A stretch of DNA of 64,000 nucleotides, from positions 5,357,501 through 5,421,500 of the forward strand of contig NZ_JACHMH010000001.1 in assembly GCF_014204915.1 (NCBI RefSeq). Direction: 5' to 3'. The position numbers and the translations under genes were made by a program. Origin of the DNA: Crossiella cryophila. Its GTDB lineage: Bacteria > Actinomycetota > Actinomycetes > Mycobacteriales > Pseudonocardiaceae. The notes below the pieces were generated by a model that made no database searches, was not told the origin of the DNA, and saw only the letters and a list, made by a program, of their open reading frames with translations. Of this stretch, positions 17,027 through 26,194 are shown in pieces. Position 1 is the stretch's first letter. Each line of letters begins with the position of its first letter.

Positions 17027-17641
17027 GTGGCAAGCAAGAGGGACGAGATCAAGGGGATGTCGGCGAAGGACTACGACATCAACACCAAGGCCGACCCGGC
17101 CTGGGGCGGGCTTTCCGACGGCGATGTCGGCAAGAGGTTCCCGCCGCCGCCGGTGCCGTCCACAGAGGACGGTTCGGGTTCGGGCACGCGGGTCAGCACG
17201 GAGGCGCTGAAGGAGTTCGCGACGAACATCCGCTCGCTGATCCCGCCGTTGAAGGACGTGCTGCACAAGATCAGGGAGACCAAGCTCGCGCCAGGGGTGT
17301 TCTACGACGCCTTCGACCTGGTGAAGAAGGTGACCGGGTCCAAGACCGGGGACAGCTCGGGCGGGGTGACCTCGATCCAGCACGCCACCGAGAAGTTCAC
17401 CATGAACGCGATCAACGCGATCACGCAGGCGGCCGAGGAACTCGAGAAGCTGGCCACCGCGTACGCGACCACGGAGGAGCTGAACTCCGCCACCGGCAAG
17501 GATCTCGGCGAGCACATCGAGAACGCCAGGCAGCGCATCATCTCGATGGTCGGCGGCGCGGGCGCGGTCGGTGGCGGCGGGATCGGCGGCGCCGGTGATG
17601 GTGCCAAGGGTGGTGGCGGGGAGGACTCCCGCACCAAGTGA
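17027..17641 (+). CDS. Helical ESX-associated protein with Gly-rich tail
   Basis: 204 residues from GTG 17027, preceded by CAGGAG. It has a polar N-terminus with a Pro run (RFPPPPVP), then two long helical segments (VSTEALKEFATNIRSLIPPLKDVLHKIRE and NAINAITQAAEELEKLATAYATTEELNS), and ends in a Gly-rich tail. Helical pairs plus flexible ends suggest a secreted partner of the PPE-like protein that follows 71 bases later, but no YxxxD/E motif is evident and no known family is certain. Confidence 0.7.
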   Translation: MASKRDEIKGMSAKDYDINTKADPAWGGLSDGDVGKRFPPPPVPSTEDGSGSGTRVSTEALKEFATNIRSLIPPLKDVLHKIRETKLAPGVFYDAFDLVKKVTGSKTGDSSGGVTSIQHATEKFTMNAINAITQAAEELEKLATAYATTEELNSATGKDLGEHIENARQRIISMVGGAGAVGGGGIGGAGDGAKGGGGEDSRTK

Positions 17642-17712
17642 CCCTCGCCCGCTGACCCCGCGTTCCCCCTGCACCCCGCGGTCCGCTCCGCCCTGGACGA
17701 AAGCTCTGGACA

Positions 17713-20700
17713 ATGGCTGACGAATCAAACGACCAGTCCAAGAACACCGGTTTCAAGGTCGTCGACGGCGCGGTCGTCGCCACCGGCGATGGCTCGCAGA
17801 CCATGTCCAGGGCGGACTACGACTCCTGGGACTGGAAGACCATCAAGGCCGCCATCCACGGGGTGGCGGGCGGGCACGGCAAGAAGGCCGTGCACGAGCT
17901 GGACGGCAAGTCCGATCCCAGCACCCTGTGGAATGCCGCGCTGACCTTCCAGGAGGCCAGGGTGGTGCTGACCATGGTGGGCAACAGCATCCGGGACCAG
18001 GCCGAGGCGCTGGCAGGCGAAGGCCGTCCCTGGCAGGGCGAGGCCGCGACCGCGTTCCTGGGTCTGATGACCCCGTTCGCCAAGGCGTTCCTGCAGCAGG
18101 CCGAGCAGATCGGCGGCGGACCGTCCGGAATGGACCCGGTGCCCGAGCAGTTGTGGTCGGCAGGCAACTACCTCGAATGGGCGCGTCGCACCGTGCACGA
18201 CATCGACGTGCACTACGCCGCCGAGACCCGGCGCATCGCGGCGGAGACCCAGGCACACCACTACGGCATCGACATCACCTTGGAGAACAACAAGACCAAG
18301 GTCAGCGAGTTCCCACTGGTCGTGGAACAGATGACCAAGGACATGCGGTCGGTGCTGAAGACCCTCGCCGGGAACTACCAGGAGAAGCGGTTCGACACCG
18401 AGTTGCAGAAGGTGCCGACCCCCGATCCGCTCGGCGGCGGGCTGGGCGGGCCGAACAAGCTGGGGCTGGACCACCTGCCGCCGCCCGAGCTGAAGTCCGG
18501 TCCGCCGCTGAGCCCGGCGCTGGCCATCAAACCGCCGTCGGAGGTGACCGGCCCGCCGTTGAACCCGGCCTTCGCCATCAAGCCGCCGGGTGGTGGCAAG
18601 GGACCGGGGGAGCACGCCGGGCGTGATTTCACCGCCAGTGCCCCGCCCGGTTTCCACGCTGGTTCGCCGCCCGGTGGCGGGGGGATCGGCGATCGGGCGC
18701 CGAGCGAGTTCACGCCGAAGAGCGTGCCAGGGTCCGGTGGGGCTGGGCCGAACACGCCCGGCCACAGCGGCTCGATGCCGCCGTTCTCGCCGACGCTCGC
18801 CCACGTCCCGATCAGCAAGCCGGGCAGCGGCAACCCCGGCCTGCCCGGGTCAGCGCCGAAGAGCCTGCCCGGTGGTGCGGGGCTGAAACCGCCGGTGCAC
18901 AACAACTCGGTCGCGCCACCGTTGCCCTTCCTGCCGACCCCGCCGCCGGGCTCCGCCGGTGGCCCCAGGTCGCCGGGCAGCAGCACGCCGTCCCCCCGGT
19001 CGCCGGGTGCGGTGTCCCCGCCGCCCAAGTTGCCGGGTTCGGTCACCCCGCCCCCCAAGCTGCCGGGCAGTGACCTGCCGTCCCGCTTCCAGCCGACGCC
19101 GCCGCCCGATGGGGTCAAACCGCCGTCGCTGCCCGAGCCGCACAAGCCGCCCGCACCGGAGCTGCACAAGTGGACCGGCGACAAGCCGCCCGGCGGGCAG
19201 AACCTGCCCAACCCCAAGGACTGGGCCGCGGGCAACCACCCCGACGCGCCCAAGCTCTCCGACCGTCGAGAGGCCCCCGTGGCCCCGCCGATGCCGTTCC
19301 ACCCGGGCTCGGGTCCGGGGACGGGCGGTCTGCCCGGTGGCGGCATCGTGGACCGGCACGGCTCGCACGGGCCGATCGGTGACGGCAAACCCTGGCAGAG
19401 CCCTAAGATGCCCGGCCTGGGTGATCCGCAGATGCCGTCCAACCCGCAGAAGGACTGGGTCGCGCCGGGTGCGTTGAAGCCCAATTCGCCTGGTATGCCG
19501 ATGATGCCGCCGCCGGGGATGCCGATGGCTCCCGGTGGTGGTGCGCCCGGTGGTGCCGGTGGCGGGGATCGGTCGGATTCCTCCGGGTTGATCGGTGGTG
19601 AGGTCAAGCCGTGGAAGGGGCCTGGTGCGCCGGGATTGGGTGATCCGCGTGGGGTGGACACTCCGGCGGTTGTCGGGAAGGAGCGGGTGGTCGTACCGGG
19701 TGTGTCGTTGCCTGATCCGCCCGGTGTGCCGACGATGCCGCCCGGCGCGCCGGTTGCTCCCGGTGGTGGTGCCCCGCATGCGGAGATCAAGCCCTGGAAG
19801 GGGCCGGAGGCGCCCGGGGTGGGGGTGCACACTCCGCCGGTCGCGGGGAAGGAGTGGGCTGCCGGGCCGGGTGGGGCGTCGCCGAGTCCGGCCGGCGCGC
19901 CGATGATGCCGCCGCCGGGCACGCCGGTTGCTCCCGGTGGTGGTGCGCCCGGTGGTGCCGGTGGCGGGGATCGGTCGGATTCCGCCGGGCTCATCGGCGG
20001 GGAGGTCAAGCCGTGGCAGGCCCCCGAGGCTCCTGGGCTGGGTGATCCGCGTGGGGTGGACACCCCGGCGGCCGCCGGGCAGGAGTGGGCTGCCGGGCCG
20101 GGGGCGAAGTCGCCGGATCCGGCCGGGATGCCGATGATGCCGCCACCCGGGATGCCGACGGCTCCGGGTGGTGACTCGAAGAGTGAGCGGTCGGACGCCT
20201 CCGGGTTGATCGGTGGCGAGGTGAAGCCCTGGGAGGCCCAGGAGGTGGCTGGACTGGGTGACCCGCGTGGGGTGGACACCCCGGCCGGCGCCACCGCGGA
20301 GTGGGCGGTTGGCGGCGAGGAGCGGATCGCGGTGGTCGCGCCCGCGGAGAACGAGGAGGACACCAGCTCCTGGGACCTCCCGGTGGCCGGCAGTCTGTTC
20401 GGGCTCGGTGGGCTGGCCGGGCAGCGGGCGGAGCGGGGCGAGGAGCCCGAGGCGCCGGAGTACACGTTGCGGGAGAACACGGCCTGGGCGCACAGCGGGG
20501 TTTCCGCCTCCGCCCGCGCCACGCGTGCACCCGAATCCGACCGGGCCGCGGATCCCGCGTTGTTCCTGCCCCGGCCGTTCGAGCCGGACGAGCAGGGCAC
20601 GTGCAGTGCGGAGGACCCCGCGGTGGCGGAGGTCGAGCCCGAGCCGACCGAGGAGGAGGCGCCCGAACGCACGGCCGCCGATCTGCTCCGGCGGGACAGC

Positions 20701-20748
20701 AGTGCCTGGGGCGCACCGAAAGCGGCGGCTCCGGGAGTGATCGGATGA
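17713..20748 (+). CDS. PPE-like Pro/Gly-rich type VII secretion substrate
   Basis: 1,011 residues. The first 230 residues form a helical domain with the turn PWQGEAATAF (W107-Q-G109), as in PPE and long WXG proteins. From about residue 235 on, the protein is Pro/Gly-rich and disordered, with PP-rich stretches, and ends in an acidic segment. Residues 557-870 contain about five copies of a 61-73-residue unit (KPW, then LGDPRGVDTP, then the PMMPPPG motif; see the repeat entry). It is probably a secreted surface protein that spans or decorates the cell wall. Its stop overlaps the eccC start (ATGA), so it is translated with the ATPase that would export it. No YxxxD/E signal seen with confidence. 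Confidence 0.85.
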   Translation: MADESNDQSKNTGFKVVDGAVVATGDGSQTMSRADYDSWDWKTIKAAIHGVAGGHGKKAVHELDGKSDPSTLWNAALTFQEARVVLTMVGNSIRDQAEALAGEGRPWQGEAATAFLGLMTPFAKAFLQQAEQIGGGPSGMDPVPEQLWSAGNYLEWARRTVHDIDVHYAAETRRIAAETQAHHYGIDITLENNKTKVSEFPLVVEQMTKDMRSVLKTLAGNYQEKRFDTELQKVPTPDPLGGGLGGPNKLGLDHLPPPELKSGPPLSPALAIKPPSEVTGPPLNPAFAIKPPGGGKGPGEHAGRDFTASAPPGFHAGSPPGGGGIGDRAPSEFTPKSVPGSGGAGPNTPGHSGSMPPFSPTLAHVPISKPGSGNPGLPGSAPKSLPGGAGLKPPVHNNSVAPPLPFLPTPPPGSAGGPRSPGSSTPSPRSPGAVSPPPKLPGSVTPPPKLPGSDLPSRFQPTPPPDGVKPPSLPEPHKPPAPELHKWTGDKPPGGQNLPNPKDWAAGNHPDAPKLSDRREAPVAPPMPFHPGSGPGTGGLPGGGIVDRHGSHGPIGDGKPWQSPKMPGLGDPQMPSNPQKDWVAPGALKPNSPGMPMMPPPGMPMAPGGGAPGGAGGGDRSDSSGLIGGEVKPWKGPGAPGLGDPRGVDTPAVVGKERVVVPGVSLPDPPGVPTMPPGAPVAPGGGAPHAEIKPWKGPEAPGVGVHTPPVAGKEWAAGPGGASPSPAGAPMMPPPGTPVAPGGGAPGGAGGGDRSDSAGLIGGEVKPWQAPEAPGLGDPRGVDTPAAAGQEWAAGPGAKSPDPAGMPMMPPPGMPTAPGGDSKSERSDASGLIGGEVKPWEAQEVAGLGDPRGVDTPAGATAEWAVGGEERIAVVAPAENEEDTSSWDLPVAGSLFGLGGLAGQRAERGEEPEAPEYTLRENTAWAHSGVSASARATRAPESDRAADPALFLPRPFEPDEQGTCSAEDPAVAEVEPEPTEEEAPERTAADLLRRDSSAWGAPKAAAPGVIG
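19381..20320 (+). repeat. Tandem coding repeats in the PPE-like protein
   Basis: Five copies of a unit marked by the KPW codons at 19387, 19606, 19789, 20008 and 20224, i.e. spacings of 219, 183, 219 and 216 bases. Copies share GLIGGEVKPW, PGLGDPRGVDTP and MPPPG. The DNA is also closely similar between copies, so recent duplication or gene-conversion-prone expansion is likely. Confidence 0.9.
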
Positions 20749-23700
20749 GCACGGTCACGGTCAAACGCGGGCCCCGGGTGGCGGGGCCGGAACTGCCCGA
20801 GGGGGAGGAGGAACTCCAGGAACCGCCGGTGATGCCGGAGCCGGCGGCGCGGGATCTCAGCTCGGTGCTGATGTTCATCCCGATGGCCATGGGGCCGTTG
20901 GTGATGATCCTGATGTTCTCCTCGGCGGGCGGTGGCGGCGCGTCACCGCTGATCCTGATCATGGCCGGGGCGATGGGCATCGGCATGGTCGCGATGGGGA
21001 TCACCCAGTTCCTGCGGGATTCCATGGAGCGCAAGCGCAAGCTCAACGCCGAGCGCCGGGACTACCTGCGCTACATCGGCCAGCTGCGCCGCAAGGCGCG
21101 GGAAAGCTCTGAGGCGCAACGCAAAGCCGTGGTGTGGAACAACCCCGCGCCGTCCGGGCTGTGGTCGCTGGCCGGTGGTCCCCGGCTGTGGGAGCGGCGG
21201 GGCAGTCACGACGACTTCGCCAGGGTGCGGCTCGGACTGGGCACCCAGCAGGCGGTCATGGAGTTCACCCCGCCGGCCACCAAACCGATCGAGGACCTGG
21301 AACCGCTGTCGGCGATCTCGTTGCGCCGCTTCAGCGAGACCTACCGGACGGTGACCGGCATCCCGATCCCGGTGGGGCTGCGCAGTTTCACCAGCGTCGA
21401 GTTCGCCGGTGACCCGGACGCGGTGGCCGGGCTGCTGCGCGCCATGCTCGGCCAGCTGGTCAGTTTCCACGCCCCGGACGAACTGCGGATCGCCGTGCTG
21501 ACCGGAGCACGCAACCAGTCCGAGTGGGACTGGGTGAAATGGCTTCCGCACACCGCGCACCCGGTCGCCCACGACGCGGCCGGGCCCCTACGTCTGCTCT
21601 CCTGCGAGCACGACGAGCTGCTCGACCTGCTCGGCCCCGAGGTGCTCTCCAGGGGTGATCACGACAAGAGCGTGCTGCCCGGCGCGGCTGAGCCGTTCGT
21701 GGTGATCCTGGCGCACCTGGCCGCCATCCCTGCGCACTCCCCGCTGCTGGGACCGGGACTGCGCAACGTGGTCCTGCTGGACGCCACCGGGGAGCTACCC
21801 GGTGGCGCCAAGGTGCTGCGGCTGACCTGTCAGGACGGCCGGGTGTCCTACCCCGCCGACACCGACACCGGTTCGGCCACCTGCGATCAGCTCAGCCCGG
21901 TGCAGGCCGAGACCCTGGCCCGGCTGCTGGCGGCCAAGCGCACCAGCGGCACGGTGGACATCGTGGACCGGCCGTTCGAGAACGACTTCGAGCTGACCAC
22001 CCTGCTCGGCATCCGCGATGTGCACACCTTCGATGTGGCCGCGCAGTGGCGGCAGAAAACCCCGCAGCGGGCCAGGTTGCAGGTGCCGATCGGGGTCACC
22101 GAGGACGGCGAGGTGGTCGAACTCGACCTCAAGGAGTCCGCCCAGGGCGGCATGGGACCGCACGGGATGCTCATCGGGGCAACGGGTTCGGGCAAGAGCG
22201 AACTGCTGCGCACCCTGGTCTGCGCGCTCGCGGCCACCCACTCCTCCGAGGTGCTCAACCTGGTCCTGGTCGACTTCAAGGGCGGCGCGACCTTCCTCGG
22301 CATGGACAAGCTGCCGCACACCTCGGCGGTGATCACCAACCTGGCCGACGAACTGCCCCTGGTCGACCGGATGCAGGACTCGCTCAACGGGGAGATGACC
22401 CGTCGCCAGGAGATCCTGCGGGAGAGCGGGTACTCCTCGCTGTTCGACTACGAGAAGGCGCGCACCACCGGTGGCCAGCTCACCCCGCTGCCCACCCTGC
22501 TGGTGATCGTGGACGAGTTCAGCGAACTGCTGGGCAGCAAACCGGAGTTCATGGAGCTGTTCGTCTCCATCGGGCGGCTCGGCCGCTCACTCGGCGTGCA
22601 CCTTCTCCTTGCCTCGCAACGACTTGACGAAGGCCGCATCCACCGGGTCGAGGGGCACCTGTCCTACCGGGTCGCGCTGCGCACCTTCTCCTCGATGGAA
22701 TCCCGCAGCGTCATCGGGGTCGCCGACGCCTACGAACTGCCGCCTGGGCCTGGCAACGGCTACCTCAAGATCGACACCACCACGCTGATCCGGTTCAAGG
22801 GCGCCTACGTCTCCGGCCCCTGCCGGACCACCGCGCCCACCGGCGGTCCTGGCGCCGAGGCGGAGATCGTGGCCGGTGAGGTCGCGCCCTTCTACACCCA
22901 GCCCAACCCGCGGCAGCACGAGATCCGCGCCGCCGAGACCGAGCCGGAGCAGGAGGAGACCGCGGCGGTCGAGGCCGAAGCCGCGGCCGAGGACGCGCCG
23001 AGCCTGGCCGAGGTGCTCATCGGCAGGCTGGCCGGCGCGGGCCCGGCCGCCCGCCAGGTGTGGCTGCCGCCGCTGTCGCACTCGCCCAGCCTGGACTCGA
23101 TGCTGCCCAGCGTGGTGCCACACCCCGACCTCGGCATGACCGTGGACGATCCGGCGGTGCGGTCCCGGCTGCGGGTGCCGGTCGGCCTGGTCGACCTGCC
23201 GTATGAGCAGATGCGCGAACTGCTGGTGGCCGACCTCTCCGGCGCGGACGGGCACGTCGGCGTGGTCGGCGCGCCGATGACCGGCAAGTCCACCCTGCTG
23301 CGCACGCTCATCCTCGGCCTGGCGCTGACGCACACCCCGGAGGAGATCCAGTTCTACGGCCTGGACTTCGGCGGCGGCGGGCTGATGTCGATCAGCGGAC
23401 TGCCGCACGTCGGCTCGGTGGCCACCCGGATGGACCGCGACCGGGTGGTGCGCACCCTGTCCGAGGTCGTGCAGGTGATGGAGATGCGCGAGTCCCGGTT
23501 CGCCGAACTGGGTTTCGAGTCCATGGCCGACTACCGCCAGGCTCGGCGCGAGGGCCGGGTCGAGGACGCGCACGGCGAGGTGTTCCTGGTCATCGACGGC
23601 TGGTTCACCCTGCGCCAGGACTTCGGCGACCTGGAGACCAAGCTGACCGAGATCGCCGCCCGCGGCCTGTCCTACGGCGTGCACCTGGTGGTCTCCTCCA

Positions 23701-24782
23701 CCCGCTGGTCGGAGATCCGGCCCTGGCTGCGGGATGTGCTGGGCACCCGGTTCGAGCTGCGGCTGGGCGACGCGATGGAGTCGGAGGTGCAGGGCCGCAA
23801 GGCCGCCACCGTGCCGAACCAGCCGGGTCGCGGCCTGACCAGCTCGGGCTGTCACTTCCTGGCCGGCCTGCCCCGGCTGGACGGGATGTCCGATGTGGAC
23901 GATCTGGCCGCGGCCACCAAGTCCATTGTGGAGGAAGTGCGGATCTTCTGGCCCGGCCGCAGCGCACCGGGTGTGCGGTTGCTGCCGACCAAGCTGCCGA
24001 TGGTGGAACTGCCGCGCTCCCAAGGGGATCTGCGATTCTGCCTGGGCCTGGACGAGCAGCGGCTCAACCCGGTCTGGCACGATTTCAACACCACCCCGCA
24101 CCTGTTCATGCTCGGCGACGCCGAGACCGGCAAGACCAACGCGCTGCGGTTGCTGCTGCGCCAGATCGTGGCAGGCCACGGCCCGGACGAGGCGAAGATC
24201 GTGCTGGGTGACTCCCGCCGCGACCTCGACGAGATCGTGCCGGATGCCTACCGGGTCGGCCACGCGATCAGCGCGGAGGCGTTGACCGAACTGGCGAACA
24301 AGGCCGCGGTGTCCCTGCACCGGCGGGTGCCCGGCGCGGACATCTCCTCCGAACGCCTGCGCAGGCGGGACTGGTGGCAGGGTCCGCAACTGTTCGTGGT
24401 GGTCGACGACTACGAGTTGTTCGGCGGCGGGATGGCCATGGGCACCCCGCTGGACACCCTGCTGCCGCTGCTGGCCCAGGGCGTGCACATCGGCTTCCAT
24501 CTCATTCTCGCCCGCAGCAGCGCGAACGCCCTGCGCGGCATGATGGATCCGCTGCTGCGGCGGCTGTGGGAACTGGGCAGCCCGGCGCTGTTGTTCTCCT
24601 ACCCCAAGGAGGAGGGCAAGTTCCTCGGCGAGGCCCCGCCGCGCACGCTGCCGCCCGGCCGCGCCCAACTGGTCACCCGGCGCGGGATCCGGCTGATCCA
24701 GACCGGTTACGTACCGGTGGAATCCACCCAGCACAACGACCCGGTCGCGGTGAGCGCCTGGCCGGGGAAGGCGGAGCGATGA
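20745..24782 (+). CDS. eccC: Type VII secretion ATPase EccC (fused, three ATPase domains)
   Basis: 1,345 residues. Two membrane segments lie at about 40-60 and 65-85 (SSVLMFIPMAMGPLVMILMF, then ILIMAGAMGIGMVAMGI), followed by three FtsK/SpoIIIE ATPase domains. The Walker A motifs are GATGSGKS (478-485), GAPMTGKS (842-849) and GDAETGKT (1124-1131), all intact; Walker B acids lie in LLVIVDEF, VFLVIDGW and LFVVVDDY. In mycobacterial ESX-1 this protein is split into EccCa and EccCb; here it is a single chain as in ESX-3 or ESX-5. It is the motor that recognises WXG100 signals and drives export. The ATG overlaps the PPE-like stop, and its stop overlaps eccD. Confidence 0.97.
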   Translation: MSTVTVKRGPRVAGPELPEGEEELQEPPVMPEPAARDLSSVLMFIPMAMGPLVMILMFSSAGGGGASPLILIMAGAMGIGMVAMGITQFLRDSMERKRKLNAERRDYLRYIGQLRRKARESSEAQRKAVVWNNPAPSGLWSLAGGPRLWERRGSHDDFARVRLGLGTQQAVMEFTPPATKPIEDLEPLSAISLRRFSETYRTVTGIPIPVGLRSFTSVEFAGDPDAVAGLLRAMLGQLVSFHAPDELRIAVLTGARNQSEWDWVKWLPHTAHPVAHDAAGPLRLLSCEHDELLDLLGPEVLSRGDHDKSVLPGAAEPFVVILAHLAAIPAHSPLLGPGLRNVVLLDATGELPGGAKVLRLTCQDGRVSYPADTDTGSATCDQLSPVQAETLARLLAAKRTSGTVDIVDRPFENDFELTTLLGIRDVHTFDVAAQWRQKTPQRARLQVPIGVTEDGEVVELDLKESAQGGMGPHGMLIGATGSGKSELLRTLVCALAATHSSEVLNLVLVDFKGGATFLGMDKLPHTSAVITNLADELPLVDRMQDSLNGEMTRRQEILRESGYSSLFDYEKARTTGGQLTPLPTLLVIVDEFSELLGSKPEFMELFVSIGRLGRSLGVHLLLASQRLDEGRIHRVEGHLSYRVALRTFSSMESRSVIGVADAYELPPGPGNGYLKIDTTTLIRFKGAYVSGPCRTTAPTGGPGAEAEIVAGEVAPFYTQPNPRQHEIRAAETEPEQEETAAVEAEAAAEDAPSLAEVLIGRLAGAGPAARQVWLPPLSHSPSLDSMLPSVVPHPDLGMTVDDPAVRSRLRVPVGLVDLPYEQMRELLVADLSGADGHVGVVGAPMTGKSTLLRTLILGLALTHTPEEIQFYGLDFGGGGLMSISGLPHVGSVATRMDRDRVVRTLSEVVQVMEMRESRFAELGFESMADYRQARREGRVEDAHGEVFLVIDGWFTLRQDFGDLETKLTEIAARGLSYGVHLVVSSTRWSEIRPWLRDVLGTRFELRLGDAMESEVQGRKAATVPNQPGRGLTSSGCHFLAGLPRLDGMSDVDDLAAATKSIVEEVRIFWPGRSAPGVRLLPTKLPMVELPRSQGDLRFCLGLDEQRLNPVWHDFNTTPHLFMLGDAETGKTNALRLLLRQIVAGHGPDEAKIVLGDSRRDLDEIVPDAYRVGHAISAEALTELANKAAVSLHRRVPGADISSERLRRRDWWQGPQLFVVVDDYELFGGGMAMGTPLDTLLPLLAQGVHIGFHLILARSSANALRGMMDPLLRRLWELGSPALLFSYPKEEGKFLGEAPPRTLPPGRAQLVTRRGIRLIQTGYVPVESTQHNDPVAVSAWPGKAER

Positions 24783-26188
24783 GCGCCACCAGGAACGCGG
24801 AACTGTGCCGGGTCACGGTGTTCGGCCCCAGCGGCCGGGCCGATCTCGCGGTGCCGGTCACCACCACGGTCTCGGCCCTGCTGCCGACCCTGGTCCAGCA
24901 CGTGCTCCGGGAGGCCGAACGCGCCCCGGCGGGCGATGAGGCCGGGGCCTGGGTGCTGCAACGGCTCGGCGAGGCCCCGTTCGACGCCGACGGCACCCCG
25001 GCGACCCTGGACTGGCTCGACGGCGAGCGGCTGCACCTGCTGCGGGCCGAGGAAGCCTTGCCGGAACTGGACTTCGACGATATCGCCGACGGCATGGCCA
25101 CCGCGGTCAGCCGCCAGGGCAACCGGTGGAACGAGAAGGTCAACCGCACCCTGTTCCTCAGCCTCACCGGCGCGCTGCTCGGCGTGATCGGGGTGTCGCT
25201 GTTCAGCAACGCCAGTGGGCTGCTCGCCGCGATCGTCGCGGGGGAGCTGGCGCTGGTGCTGTGCGTGGCGGCCACCGTCGTCGCGCGGATGCTGGCCGAC
25301 CGGGCACTGGCCGGGGTGGTGGGCACCGCGGGCTGCCTGTTCGCCGCGCTCTGCGGCGCGCTGGCCGCCGAGGGCGTGGCCGGGACACTGGCGCTGGCGC
25401 CGTTCGGGGTGCTGGTGGGCGCGCTGACGCTGACCGGGGTCTCGGCGGCCCTGCTGCTGACCCAACGGCTGCTGGCGCCGGACCTGCCGATCGTGCCCTT
25501 CGGCTGCGCCGCGGTGGCCGGTCTTGGCGGGATCCTCGCGATGTGGCTGCACCTGGGGGTCGGCCTCACCCCCACCCAGAACGCGGTGGTGGTGGCCACC
25601 ACCTTCTTCCTGCTGACCCTGGCCGCGCCCAAACTGGCCACCCGGACGGCCCGGCTGCGCGGACCGCAGTTGCCGCGCACCGCCGAGGAACTCAAGATCG
25701 ACGTGGCGCCCGAGCCCGCGGCCGAGGTGGTCGCCCAGACCGGGCACGCCGACCGCTACCTCAGCGTGCTGGCCATTGGTTCGGCCACGGTCATCGCGGT
25801 GGCCCTGTGGTACCTGCTGGCCGCGCCCACCTGGCTGGACCACACCCTCGCCGGGCTGCTCGCGGTGCTGGTGCTGTTGCGCGCCAGGGAGTTCCTCAAC
25901 ATCGGCCAGCGCACCGGACTCGCGCTGGCCGGATCCTGGGGCCTGGCGCTGTTCGCGCTGTCCCTGCTCGCCGAGTGGACCGATCTGTGGCGGGTGGTCG
26001 GGGTGGCCGCGTTGCTGGGCGGTGTGCTGCTGCTGGTGCTGGCCGCGCTGCGCCCCGCGCACCGCAGGCTGCTGCCGATCTGGCCGCACACCGGCGATGT
26101 GGCCGAGAAGCTGCTCGCGCTCGCGCTGATCCCGTTCCTGATGCACGCGCTGGGTGTTTTCGCCTGGGCGCGTGGATTGGCCGGGTGA
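24779..26188 (+). CDS. eccD: Type VII secretion membrane channel protein EccD
   Basis: 469 residues; ATG overlaps the eccC stop. Residues 1-85 form a YukD-type ubiquitin-like domain (LCRVTVFGPSGRADLAVPVT). From about 125 on there is a long run of roughly eleven hydrophobic segments (such as LFLSLTGALLGVIGVSLF, LALVLCVAATVVARML and VIAVALWYLLAAPTWL). This is the EccD layout: the most hydrophobic ESX component, forming the central membrane pore with EccB and EccC. The preceding and following genes confirm it. Confidence 0.95.
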   Translation: MSATRNAELCRVTVFGPSGRADLAVPVTTTVSALLPTLVQHVLREAERAPAGDEAGAWVLQRLGEAPFDADGTPATLDWLDGERLHLLRAEEALPELDFDDIADGMATAVSRQGNRWNEKVNRTLFLSLTGALLGVIGVSLFSNASGLLAAIVAGELALVLCVAATVVARMLADRALAGVVGTAGCLFAALCGALAAEGVAGTLALAPFGVLVGALTLTGVSAALLLTQRLLAPDLPIVPFGCAAVAGLGGILAMWLHLGVGLTPTQNAVVVATTFFLLTLAAPKLATRTARLRGPQLPRTAEELKIDVAPEPAAEVVAQTGHADRYLSVLAIGSATVIAVALWYLLAAPTWLDHTLAGLLAVLVLLRAREFLNIGQRTGLALAGSWGLALFALSLLAEWTDLWRVVGVAALLGGVLLLVLAALRPAHRRLLPIWPHTGDVAEKLLALALIPFLMHALGVFAWARGLAG

Positions 26189-26194
26189 GCACCG

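Noticed and set aside
19381-20320. Direct repeats considered as CRISPR or non-coding satellite
   Set aside because: The units vary in length (183-219 bases), lack unique spacers and keep the PPE-like reading frame.
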